Assembly: GCA_015680685.1 (NCBI GenBank)
Contig: MNCI01015796.1
Span: 659,813 to 723,812 of the forward strand
Source of the DNA: Gnetum montanum
Lineage: Eukaryota > Streptophyta > Gnetopsida > Gnetales > Gnetaceae
Length of the DNA stretch: 64,000 nucleotides
Direction: 5' to 3'
Both the position numbers and the translations under genes were made by a program. Shown here piece after piece: positions 48,401 through 58,567 of this stretch; position 1 is the first letter of the stretch, and every line of letters starts with the position of its first letter. The notes under the pieces were generated by a model. That model was not told the DNA's origin. It did no database searches and saw nothing but the letters and a program-made list of their open reading frames with translations.

Positions 48401-49260
48401 CAAAATTGAAGGTAGAGTGTACAATATAAGGCCCTTCTTATAGTTTCTAAAATTTTATGCATCGGATTCTATTAGAAAACCTTACTCTAGGTTGTAATTC
48501 TACACATCATCTTCTAACATAATGATGTTGTTTAGTATAGTTCTTGTGAAGTTCATTCATTATTAGAACTACTCTTTTATTTTAATCTAACATGTTGAGA
48601 GTCATGAGATGTTTCTTTTGTTCTAAGATGATATTAAGAACAAGCTTGCAAGTGATGTTAAGTAAATAAATCTTAGCTTGAATGAGAAGTATACAAATTT
48701 TTTCCTAATCTAACTTATGGTTTGAGAGATATTGTTATTTTAATTTTCTTATTATGGGTGCATTAAGAAAAATAATATATTATTAAATTATTAAATTAAA
48801 TACTATTAAATTATTTTTTTATTTAAAAAAATCAAAATGTTACAGTTGGGAATCAAACCTAGAATCTCTCTTTATTCAAACTGAACTCACACTTTGTCAT
48901 CAACTGAACCACAATGTTAATCATTGAGACAAGGTAGAATAAAATAATATTAAAAAGTTGAAAAAAAAAACACTAAGCAAGTCACAAATTTTGGGGGCCT
49001 CGAATTGATTGCCTTGACAATGCAATGACATTTGTTGACATTGCTTGCTGCTTGCAAGATCATTTGCCTTCTTTTGTGCACCTCACTTGTAGAAATTTAA
49101 AATAATAATAAAATAAATAAATAATAATTTTAAAAAATAAAAAACACAAATATAATAAAATAAAATATGCACACACCACATTACTTGGGGTTGCGTTGGC
49201 CTTGTAAGACCTACAGAGCAGCACCAATCTTCACTATGACTACCTACTTGTTCCTTCTAC
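48401..49260. other. AT-rich stretch with a tRNA-like relic
   Basis: Long A/T runs (48770-48835; 49097-49170). At 48842-48930 'gggaatcaaacctagaatctc ... caactgaaccacaa' resembles, on the minus strand, a tRNA T-arm (GGTTTGATTCCC) and D-arm. A similar word, 'ggatttgaacgcatgacc', is at 58167-58184, also after AT-rich sequence. Perhaps a dispersed tRNA-derived repeat; weak. Confidence 0.35.
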
Positions 49261-49770
49261 TACTAGCCTAACCACCTCTCATGTCATCACATCATGTGCT
49301 GTAACTATTGTGATGCCTACTTTGCCAGTGAGGGCTGCATTGGTCATCAAGGACATGCTACCCCTTACTTCCAAAGGCTATTGCCCTTAGCCACCACCCT
49401 TAGCTCACTATCCTTAACCAATGTTGTCATCCTCACCCATTTCCTGCCCATGCTTATTACTAATGCTCACTCGCTTACTGCTACCTTGTGCGCCATACAC
49501 ACCCTCGAGCATAGCACTATTGTTGCTACCCAAATTTTTTGCATGTGTTGTCATTTTCTGTAACATTACCATTGCCTACCACTGTGTGTGCCTCCATGCA
49601 CTACCTAACATTTTAATTAAATTAAAAAGAAATTCTTTTTGTAGGCCATGCAGCCTCCAAGAGCCACATAGGCCTGCCTGAGCTGCATAGGCCCAATGAT
49701 GGGTTGTACAGGCCCAACTAAGAAGCATGTAGGCACTACAACCCTCACCCTTACATGATGTTCCCTAGAA
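49261..49770. other. unassigned segment with open frames and short 'AGGCC' repeats
   Basis: Two overlapping frames (49294-49563, 49421-49681) lack any recognisable domain and are rich in Leu, Thr and Cys; I regard them as chance. At 49640-49730 the word 'cayAGGCC' recurs about every 20-25 bases (for example gccacatAGGCC, gctgcatAGGCC, tgtacAGGCC). Confidence 0.35.
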
Positions 49771-50961
49771 ACCCTTATTAGGATATATACTCATCCAAAT
49801 GAGTATGTATCAGACTTCACCTTTAACCTATATTAGGATGAGCAACTGTGATGGCATGATATGGAGGGTAACATCATAATGTCCCCAATTGATCTATGCC
49901 TGTGATGCTACCTCAAACTCTTAAGAAGTTAGGTATTCATGATCTTTAAGAATAATATGTTGTGCAAGACTACAACTATCAAGACTACCATCCCACTGAA
50001 ACTAAACCCATGTGAGATTGACATTAGGAGAGGCATCATGAGGATGTTAAGGGAAAATGGTTCACTAATCCATTATTCCTACTAAACCAAGATGATAATG
50101 AGAACCCTACCTCTAAGGGCTCTTAGCATGAAGATCTCTACCCTTTGTTACTGGTGATGAAGATGTGACCTTGAATTTGTATTCTACAATCCACAATTCA
50201 GGTTCAAGGAAAGATGGTAGTTAAGGCAAGGGATCAAACAAGCATCAAGATGATACAAAATGTAACGAATGTGGCCTTGATACCCAAGGGGAAGTTGGTA
50301 TATTTCATGGTGGAGGTAATCCTCCTCCCTCTTCTTTATTTTCATTTGCATCTACTTCTTCTTCCTCTTCTAATTCTAAAAGATGTTGCAAAAGGAACAA
50401 CTGTGATGGAGGTGACCTTCGAGGCAATAATACTAATTGTCATGCCCACAATAATCAAAGGGGTAACCGAGGACATCATCGACAACAACAAAATTATGAT
50501 GATGATGAGCCTTTGTTAGCAACTTGAAGCATGCTTAACATTATAGAGGTAGTTAGATCAAGTGCTTAGATATGAACAATATTCCAAGATTTGAGGGGGG
50601 ATATAACTCTAATCCACAAACACATCTACAAGGTTTCTATGATGCCTGTGTCTTATAGAACATTCAAAATGATTGGCAAAAGCTCAAGCTATTTCCTAGG
50701 ACACTGATTAAAGAAGCTGAAAGTTGGTACCAATCTTTGGAGTCAAAATCTATTTGCCAATAGAGTACAATGCTTGAGCTATTTAATGAAAAATACTAGA
50801 CATAATCTAGAGTGTCTAATTTGAGAAGGAAAATCTAAGGCTGAACATAGGGAACACATGAACTCTTGGATGTTACCATGGGTAGATACTATTCTCTTTT
50901 ACATTGATGCCCTAGCCATGGTTATTCTCAAAGGGAACAACTTCACCACATCATAGATCCT
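49771..50961 (+). pseudogene. gag: second Athila-type gag fragment, cut by the inverted repeat
   Basis: Runs parallel to 32190-33490: same start ('gagtatgt...gacttcacctttaa'), same gag core (FEGGYNSNPQTHLQGFYDA; LKLFPRTLIKEAESWYQSLE; CLSYLMKN in another frame). WYQSLESKSI is the retrotransposon gag signature. The similarity ends abruptly at about 50961, where the left arm of the inverted repeat begins. Several stops. Confidence 0.7.
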
Positions 50962-52225
50962 TGATTACATAGGCCTTGGCAAGGGTCGTACAAGATCCAA
51001 CGAAGGACATGCAAGCAACTGCAACCTCTGCCCACCATCGCCATCACTCTTCTTACACATTGTACTTACCACTCCTACACCCTTATAGCTACTACCATCA
51101 TCCCCACTCTTACCATTATCCCTATCCTTGTCCTCGGTGATGAGAAACCTTTTTTGTCAATTGTTGAAGAATTCAAAATTTTCATTAGTTATAAAGAAGA
51201 ATGTTAGTTTAAATTTAGGAATGAAGAAAAATATTTAAAAAGAGAATTTGATGTCATGGTAGCAATTAAGATGAAATTTCTCAATTAAGTGTGCTCATCT
51301 TGGATTAGTATTAGCATGGGTGACCTCTCAGGAGGTCTTGAAAAACATGAAATTTTTTCAACTTAATAAGAACCATAAATTACAATTTTAAAGTCTATTT
51401 TTAACTAAACAAAAATTTTTTTTAACAAATTTAGACCTTCCAAACACCATTGAATGGTTAGATTTAACTTTCTAACAATGGAAAATTAGTTTTAAGCCAT
51501 CATTTAGGATCTTGAAACAATTAGGATTCTACTGTTAGGTAAACTTCATAATAGTTCTAACCTCTCATGGAATAAATTAACTATCTTGAGACCCATAAAG
51601 AGAACCATAGAGGCCAAGGATTGCCAACACGTTTGATTTCTTCAACTTACCAATGTCTAGAACTTGAATATTTGGATAACTAAAAACCATAAATAGCCTT
51701 CAAAGTAACATATCTTGGCCTTCACACTCTTTCAGAGCCTCTGGTGACCTTGTAGTAGTAAAATGTGGAATGAAAATCAGCCAAATTCCATTGCCACCTT
51801 AGGACTACACTAGGAATCACCTTGACTATGTTGGCCACTTCCTTAGCTACTAACAGGTTGTGTGTTGTTATCTTATAGGCATTTTATAATGTTGGCGGCC
51901 CCAGTAGTTTAGTTGATGATGATGATGATGCACTATCACCTTCTACTCCAGATGCCCCCTTGGCACCATCAAATGAATGATGGAATAGTCTTCATTGTTT
52001 TTTTTAGTTTATGCTTGACATTGTATGGCTTATGTCAGCCAACACTTGAGTTGTAGACATTTCAGTATTTATGATTGATAGTTTTAACATTTATGTCACA
52101 CAATGTGATCGTGACTATGTTATTTTATTTTAAGATTTTTTAAATTTTAAGTTTTCAATTTTGGTTTTGGCTATATATATTTTTGATTTCTTTATCATTT
52201 TAAGGTTTTATGGTTATAAGCATTG
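50962..52225 (+). repeat. left arm of a large inverted repeat
   Basis: Pairs with 56084-57373 in reverse orientation over its whole length, with high identity by eye (perhaps 90-95%) and a few small indels. The arm holds a 5S-like segment (51283-51340), a partial monomer of the ~192-bp family (about 51660-51835) and the C-terminus of the antisense Tat ORF with GAT-repeat Asp codons (51911-51930). At 52225 it joins the minus-strand copia gag. Confidence 0.9.
51283..51340 (+). ncRNA. 5S-rRNA-like segment (3' half), relic
   Basis: Aligns without gaps to the plant 5S rRNA region from AGTTAAGCGTGCTTGG to GGGAAGTCCT: about 40 of 57 bases match, mostly transitions otherwise. The C-box part GCATGGGTGACCTC and the start AATTAAGTGTGCT are clear. 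These span the internal pol III promoter. 5S-derived segments are known in the LTRs of Cassandra elements and in some SINEs; borders of such an element are not visible. The other arm has the same segment at 56971-57028 (minus strand). Confidence 0.65.
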
Positions 52226-52884
52226 TTGAAGGTTTTGGCTATATCTTTTATTTTCCCTTCTCTTACAAGGTTCATTTCATAAGCAATAAGAGCACTTTGG
52301 AGTTCTTTAAATTTTAAAACTAAAAAATCTCTAATCTCCTCCAGGGCTATAACATTAGCTCTAAATTCTGATTGTAGAGTCATAATCATTTTTATTATTA
52401 CATCACTTCTAGGAAAGTCCTTTCCTATATTAATGATTTTCACAACTAGATTATTTGCCATAGGGACATAACCTTTTATCTTTTCACCTTCTCTCATTTT
52501 GAGCTTGTCGTACTCACTTTGCAAAACTAAAACCTTAGATTGCTTAACTATTGATGTTCCCTCAAAGGTAGCTTCTAAAGTTTGCTAAAATGTTTTGGGT
52601 GTTTTACATCTAGAAACTCTATTAAATTCATATTTATTCAATGAATAATATAAATAATTTTTTTCTTTAGAAACATGCATAAGTGTATCTCTTTCTTCTT
52701 GTGTCCACTTGCTCTGAGGCTTGATCACCTTTGTTGTGGAATGAATGGGTAGCGTGTAGCCTTTGAGGATGGACTCCCATACTTCAAACTCCATAGACTT
52801 GAAGAAAAATTGCATCCTTTCCTTCCAGTAGGCAAAGTTAAATCCCTCAAACATTGGTGTCTTTGTGCAAGATATCCCTTTCAT
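52226..52884 (-). pseudogene. gag: copia gag, minus strand, truncated
   Basis: The best kept copia gag in the window. 52585-52884 reads MKGISCTKTPMFEGFNFAYW then KERMQFFFKSMEFEVWESIL, a DUF4219-like start, and QSKWTQEERDTLMHV. 52195-52524 continues SEYDKLKMREGEKIKGYVPM, ITLQ-type segment, LEEIRDFLVLKFKELQSALI, of UBN2 type. A break separates the two frames near 52560. At about 52226 the gag ends in arm sequence of the inverted repeat, before any zinc knuckle, so the 3' part of the element is gone. Confidence 0.82.
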
Positions 52885-52918
52885 AGTTCACTCTTGAAAG
52901 TTGACATCGAATGAAAGA

Positions 52919-52937
52919 GTACCAAGCTCTAATACCA
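52919..52937 (-). other. primer binding site, initiator tRNA-Met type
   Basis: On the minus strand TGGTATTAGAGCTTGGTAC, directly after the LTR end and 35-55 bases before the gag ATG. Eleven of twelve bases match TGGTATCAGAGC. Confidence 0.85.
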
Positions 52938-52938
52938 C

Positions 52939-53977
52939 TGAAGGATTGAGAACATAGAAGGGGGATGAATAAGTTTCCAAATCACAAATTGAACAACCAT
53001 ATAAGCCACACTAAAATTTTATGTGGATTTCCAACTTAGGTACATCCACACTTGGAGGGTATAATCCTTGCACACCTTTATACTTGTTTCTCTAAAATGT
53101 GGTTTGAAGGGTACTACACCTTGTGTAAGCTTTGAGCTCTGCACAAAAATGTTTCATTTTTGGGAAACCACTTAATCACACAAGGTCTCAACAAGCTTAG
53201 AATGTGGTTTCAAGAATCCCATAAAATTTACAAATTAAGTTCCACTTCAGAGTGTTTTGACACTGCACAAACACTGAATCTTGTAGGATCCTTACAAGCA
53301 CAATGATGATTCCTTCTTATAAGAGGCACATCAACCTTGTAGAGCTACAAGAGAGAGAAAAACACAAGGAAATAGTGTAACTTAAATTAAAAGTCCTTGT
53401 ACTATGAAACATAGTTCTACAAAAAATCAAGCAAATGATATGATAAATAAAGTGCCCAAGTATAATAGAATATAATAGATAATGATTGCTTAGATGTTGA
53501 CAATGCTTGCCCAATACTTAAGAGATTGAAGTTTTCTTATAGCCTTGGTGTTTTCAAATGCACCTTGGAATTTATGCAACGGCTATCTAAATACTTGTGT
53601 AGACATCTCCTTCGAGATTGGGATGCCCCTCTAAAATTAACTTCAATTCTTAAGAGATGTCTCCTTCACAAGTGGGATGTCTCTTCTACAATGGAGACAT
53701 CTCCTAAAAATAGTAGAAATCTTCTCAATTTTTATACTTTGTATTTTGAGGCTTCATCTTGTCAAATTGTCTTCTTCCCAATCCTCGAAGCATCTTCATT
53801 TGACTAGTAGCCTTCATTTTTATTTATGCTCTCATCTTGACCAAGTAGTCTCTGTTTTGATATCACTTTGTAAATCTCATTTCTTGAGTTCTCATTCATG
53901 CCCTACAAAATCATCACATTTCACAACATTCTATGTTCTCTATTTTCCTTAGGATTTTAGCATACCAAAAGGTCAAA
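52939..53977 (-). repeat. 5' LTR of the minus-strand copia fragment
   Basis: About 1039 bp, same family as 938-2044. It ends CA before the primer site; its outer end (CTTTTGACCTTTTGGTATG on the minus strand) lacks the clean TGTTGACC start. Motifs AGACATCT, AGATGTCT and GGATGTCT recur at about 53604-53702. No second LTR or 3' internal part is present. Confidence 0.75.
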
Positions 53978-53989
53978 AGTTGTTTGGAT

Positions 53990-55215
53990 ATTGAAATCAC
54001 TATTTCACATTTTAACTATGCTAGCTAGCATAGTTGAGCTTGGCCTTAGTGTAGATGGAGGAAACCTAGCATTTCCAAGATTAAAATGAGGTGAAATTGT
54101 AGTTGGGTAAGGCCAAACAAGGTTATGGATTTTCAAGTCAAGTGTTTGGGCTATTTGGAGTGTCACATCATCGGTCAAACCAATCTAGAACTATGACTAC
54201 ACTAGGACTATGCTAGGCAACATAGTCTAGGCCTACTCCAATGTAGTCAAAGATGAATTTTGAATTTTGATTAAATTTCATGACTGATCGACTAGTTTTT
54301 TAGTATCTTGGGTCACTGGTATTCAAAACTAGGATTTGAGACTCAAGATGGTCAATTTTGATGGTTTTTTTGGTTTTGAATTAATCCTACACCCTTGGAC
54401 TACATTGGCCAACATAGTCCTAATGTATTTGAGGGTTTTAGGATGGGTTTTTATGATTTTTGACTTGGTTTACAAGGTTTAGTGGTCTCTGGATTTTGCG
54501 ATAGGGTTTTGGAGCTAAGATGATTTATTGGGAAGCTGATTTAACATGAACATGACCTATTTTGGAGTTCTTACAAGGGAACTATGTTGCAACTACACTG
54601 GCCAACATAGTTTCAAGCTTCCCCATCATAGTCCTAAGTTTTAAATGTATTTTGACTAATTTTCATTCCACATATTAAAAGTTTATAATCATCAATGGTT
54701 TCAGGAAGGTGTAAAGGATGGGATATGACACTTTGGAGGTCAATTTTTCCTTTTTTTAATTCTGATTCTCATCAACTATGCTAGAACTACATTAGCCAGC
54801 ATAGTCGAGGTGATTCCTAGTGTAGTCCTAAGGTGGGAATGAAATTTGGATGATTTTCATTCCACATTTTGTTACTACAGGGTTGCCAGAGGCTCCAAAA
54901 GAGTGTGAAGGCCAAGATATGTTACTTTGAAGGCTATTTATGGTTTTTAGTTATTCATCCTCATCCACCTACACTAGAACTATGCTAGCCAACATAGTCC
55001 TAGCCATCCCTAGCATAGTGTGAAGGTGGGAGTAGAAATTATTCCATTTTTGATTAGTTTTCATTCTTTTCAAGCTTGTTGGAGACTTTGGATTTCAAAG
55101 TGTGTCATTTTGGAGGATATTTTTGTCTTTTGATCTTCATCTCTTACTCAACTACATTAGGACTATGTTGGCCACCATAGTTGAGGTCTCCCCCAGCATA
55201 GTCCATGGAAGATTC
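53990..55215. repeat. tandem array of ~192-bp monomers, seven palindromic cores
   Basis: Cores of 22 bp at 54014-54035, 54206-54227, 54398-54419, 54591-54612, 54785-54806, 54978-54999 and 55161-55182: steps of 192, 192, 193, 194, 193 and 183. The first is a perfect palindrome (half-site AACTATGCTAG); the others keep most pairs, such as GACTATGCTAGGC and CAACATAGTC. Between cores, phrases like 'ttcattccacat' and 'gtgtgaaggccaagatatg' recur. The core matches the one at 20590-23400 in its centre (ATGCTAGC/GCCAACAT). Confidence 0.9.
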
Positions 55216-55560
55216 ATCTTCACCAAGAGATTCACCTTCCTTATGAGGGAGGTGAGATCATCATTCATGGTGATAACGTAGTGCCCCTAGCTATTAACAA
55301 TGTGGACATAGAGTAGGGGTCCAAAGTGGAGTTTCAAGAAGAAACTCCCAATCATGAAATCCAACAACCTAAGAGAGAGTAAAAGACCAAAAACAACAAC
55401 AATGGGTAGCAAGATGCATCATGGGATGAACTCCAATTTAACATCATTAGTGAAGGTGATGGCAAATACAAAATTATGTAGAGTAAACCTTACTCATTCC
55501 CTAATCTTTCAAAAATTAGGAAAATTCTACACAAATGAAGTATCCCTTAAATCTTCCGCA
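55216..55560 (+). pseudogene. second copy of the Tat post-protease linker
   Basis: Matches 12030-12370, for example 'gatcatcattcatggtgataa', 'catagagtaggggtccaaagtggagtttcaa' split by few changes, and 'ccttactcattcc'. The frame 55354-55602 is a shifted reading. The protease itself is missing: the tandem array abuts directly. Confidence 0.65.
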
Positions 55561-55784
55561 CCATGTCCCTATAACCATATAGCAAATAGCCATGTAGCTT
55601 AGCTTCTCTTTGCCAATTTGTTACACTTGTTTGTGCATTTTATTTACTATTCATGCAAGTAGCCTAGATTTATACTATCATTTGTATTTTACTTTTGAAT
55701 TACAACCTTTCTTTTATGTTACTTTTATGAATAAATCCTTATAAAAAAAATCGCAAAATTGGAAAAAATCATAAAAATTTTAAA

Positions 55785-55970
55785 AAATAATATATATATA
55801 TATATAACTTTAAGGGCCTACCATGGCCTAAAATTGTCAAACCTATGGTCTATCAAGGCCTTAAACCAACATCGTAGTTCGCTAAGACTTTAAATTGGCA
55901 TTACAGTTTGCTAAGATTCTAAACTAGCATTGTTGCCCATCATGGCCTTAAAATGGTGATAAATGTATAG
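55785..55970. repeat. (TA)n run and minisatellite, second copy
   Basis: A TA run at about 55789-55806 precedes 'ccatggcctaaaattgtcaa', 'ctaagactttaaattggca' and 'catggccttaaaatgg' units of the family seen at 12520-12965, about five units here. Confidence 0.7.
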
Positions 55971-56083
55971 CTTGTCATGCCTTTTCTTTTATTAAACAAA
56001 AAAAATGGCAAGTAACCCTTACCTATTCATAATCTTATAGTTCTCAACATAGCCAACGTAACCATATCTCACATAGATAATTT

Positions 56084-57373
56084 CAATGCTTATAACCATA
56101 GAACCTTAAAATGATAAAGAAATCAACAAAATATATAGCCAAAACCAAAATTGAAAACTTAAAATTTAAAACATCTTAAAATAAAATAACATAGTCATGA
56201 TCACATTGTGTGACATAAATGTTCAAACTATCAATCATAAATACTGAAATGTCTACAAGTCAAGTGTTGGTTGACATAAGCCATATAATGTCAAGCATAA
56301 ACTAAAAAAAAAATAATGAAGACTATGGCATCATGAATTTGATGGTGCCAAGGGGGAATCTAGAGTAGAAGGTGGCAGTGCATCATCATCATCATCAACT
56401 AAACTATTGGGGCCACCAACATTATAAAATTCCTATGAGATAACAACACACAACCTGTTAGTAGCTAAGGAAGTGGCCAGCATAGTCGATGTGATTCCTA
56501 GTGTAGTCCTAAGGTGGCAATGGAATTTGGCTGATTTTCATTCCACATTTTACTACTACAAGGTCATCAGAGGCTTTGAAAGAGTGTGAAGGCCAAGATA
56601 TGTTACTTTGAAGGCTATTTATGGTTTTTAGTTATCCAAATATTCGAGTTCTAGACACTAGTAAGTTGAAGAAATCAAACGTGTTGGCAATCCTTGGCCT
56701 CTATGGTTCTCTTTATGGGTCTCAAGATAGTTAATTTATTCCATGAGAGGTTAGAACTATCATGAAGTTTACCTAACAATAGAATCCTAATTGTTTCAAG
56801 ATCATAAATGATGGCTTAAAACTAATTTTCCATTGTTAGAAAGTTAAATCTAATCATTCAGTGGTGTTTTGAAGGTTTAAATTTGTTGGAAAAGTTTTTT
56901 GTTTAGTTAAAAATAGACTTTAAAATTGTAATTTATGGTTATTATTAAGTTGAAAAAAATTATGTTTTTCAAGACCTCCTGAGAGGTCACCCATGCTAGT
57001 ACTAATCCAAGATGAGCATACTTAATTGAGAAATTTCATCTTACTTGCTACCATGACATCAAATTCTCTTTTTAAATATTTTTTTGCATTCCTAAATTTA
57101 AACTAACATTCTTCTTTATAATTAATGAAAATTTTGAATTCTCCATTAGTTGATGGAAAATTTGAATTCTTCAACAATTGACAGAAAAGGTTTCTCATCA
57201 CTGAGGATAAGGATAGGGATAATGGTAAGAGTGGGGATGATGGTAGCAGCTATGAGGGTATATGAGTGGTAAGTACGATGCGTAAGAAGAGTGATGACGA
57301 TGGTGGGTAGAGGTTGAAGTTTCTCACATGTCTGTTGTTGGATCTTGCATGACCCTTGCAAGGCCTATGTAAT
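56084..57373 (-). repeat. right arm of the large inverted repeat
   Basis: Reverse complement of 50962-52225. Contents in this orientation: the end of the antisense Tat ORF (56340-56425; Asp run from the ATC repeat at 56379-56396), a partial ~192-bp monomer (about 56475-56640), the 5S-like segment (56971-57028), and 'gatgagaaacc' text near 57190. This arm continues leftward into the minisatellite without a break, so it looks like the original and the left arm like the copy. The 57146-57361 frame is chance. Confidence 0.9.
56971..57028 (-). ncRNA. 5S-rRNA-like segment, second arm
   Basis: Reverse complement holds AATTAAGTATGCTCATC and ATGGGTGACCTCTCAGGAGG, as in the left arm. Same reading: relic of the 3' half of a 5S-derived sequence with A-box- and C-box-like parts. 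Confidence 0.65.
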
Positions 57374-57438
57374 CTAGGAGCACCAAAGATTGACATGATG
57401 TAGAGGTGGGTGAGGATTTCCTTGTAGTGGCACCAAAG

Positions 57439-57738
57439 GAAGCAATGATTTTTGGTGCCAGTAGTGTCTATAGTACATTAGAGGGAACGATGATTCTAGA
57501 TGTTGGCAATATCCATAGTGCATTAGAGGGGATGACGATTATCGATACCGATGGTATCTGCATTATGCTATAGGAGGTGATGATTTCCAACCGTGGCAAT
57601 GTTCATGGTGCCTCAAAGGAGATGATGACTCTTGACACCAATGATGTCTGCAATGCACTAGAGAGGACAATGATTCCAGGTATTAGTGGTATTTGTGATG
57701 TGTCAGAGGGAGTGATGATTCCCAACATTGGTAGATAG
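57439..57738 (+). repeat. 45-bp tandem repeat, 6.7 units, codon-length
   Basis: Units start at 57439, 57484, 57529, 57574, 57619, 57664 and 57709, with no indel, so each is exactly 15 codons. In the plus frame the units read EAMIFGASSVYSTLE, GTMILDVGNIHSALE, GMTIIDTDGICIML (stop), EVMISNRGNVHGASK, EMMTLDTNDVCNALE, RTMIPGISGICDVSE. M-I at residues 3-4 is shared by most. One stop breaks the frame. The lack of indels despite strong divergence hints at past coding constraint; no protein family recognised. Confidence 0.85.
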
Positions 57739-57958
57739 TGGTGCTAGGAATAGGAGGAGCATGAAAGGAAGCATGGAAGATGATTTCATAGGATGAGTAC
57801 ATGGCATGGTGGAGGATAGATAGCACAGTGAAGGATGAATGATAACAATGCAACGCTAAGTGTAGTAGCAGTGTGGTAGAATAGGATCATTTTTGCTTAT
57901 CCAACTTGTAGCTGACCTACCAGGACATTATGTAGTAGGCCTTGCAATGTTGTTTGGC
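57739..57958. other. spacer between two tandem repeats
   Basis: Nothing recognisable; purine-rich with repeated 'catgg' and 'gaggat' words. Confidence 0.4.
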
Positions 57959-58083
57959 TAGTTGCAACAACATGGCTATCCCATTGCTGCAGCATGAATT
58001 AGCTGCAACAACATGACCATCTCAACACTATGGCATGGGCTAGCTGCAATGATGTGGCCATCCTAGAGCAATGGCATGGGCCC
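57959..58083 (+). repeat. 41-bp tandem repeat, three units
   Basis: 57959-57999, 58000-58040 and 58041-58083, each starting TAG(C/T)TGCAA and holding 'atggccatcc' and 'atggcatgggc'-like words. Confidence 0.75.
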
Positions 58084-58567
58084 TAGCCATTTGGGTTAGG
58101 TTCATGGCTCTAAAAATTTATTATTATTATTCTATTTTTTTAATTAATTAAAAAATATCTTCAAATCAATGATTGGATTTGAACGCATGACCTTCCACTT
58201 CCCTTTCTTTCAAGTAAATTTAAATTTAAAATTTAAGAAATATTTCAATTTTAATAATCACACACAACCTAAGAAACCCCTTATCTCTCAAATTGTAAGT
58301 CAGATTTCAATAAAATTGATACCATTGGAATCATCTCGAAGAGTATTGCACATTTAGATAGAGATAATACCATTTTGTCTACCCTTCTAAGCACAAAATT
58401 ATAAAAAATAAGTGATAGCTTTAATTAATTATAATTAGCTTAGGTTGATACTACCTCTTTTTTACCAACTAAGGTTCTTGGTTTCTTCCATAAATACATG
58501 AGAGAAGAAGTGTTTTCCCATAGCATAGAATTATTAGAAATATTGAAAGATTTCTACAAGTCACATC

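Noticed and set aside
48842-48930. tRNA gene on the minus strand
   Set aside because: Only T-arm-like and D-arm-like words are present; no acceptor stem pairing or anticodon arm could be laid out.
49294-49681. Cys- and Leu-rich protein gene
   Set aside because: Two frames overlap, no known motif, and the surroundings are repeats.
51283-51340. Functional 5S rRNA gene
   Set aside because: Only the 3' half is similar, about 70% identical, with no terminator or intact 5' half.
53990-55215. CRISPR-like array (regular spacing, palindromic repeats)
   Set aside because: The whole ~192-bp unit is repeated, not a short repeat with unique spacers, and the context is plant retroelement DNA.
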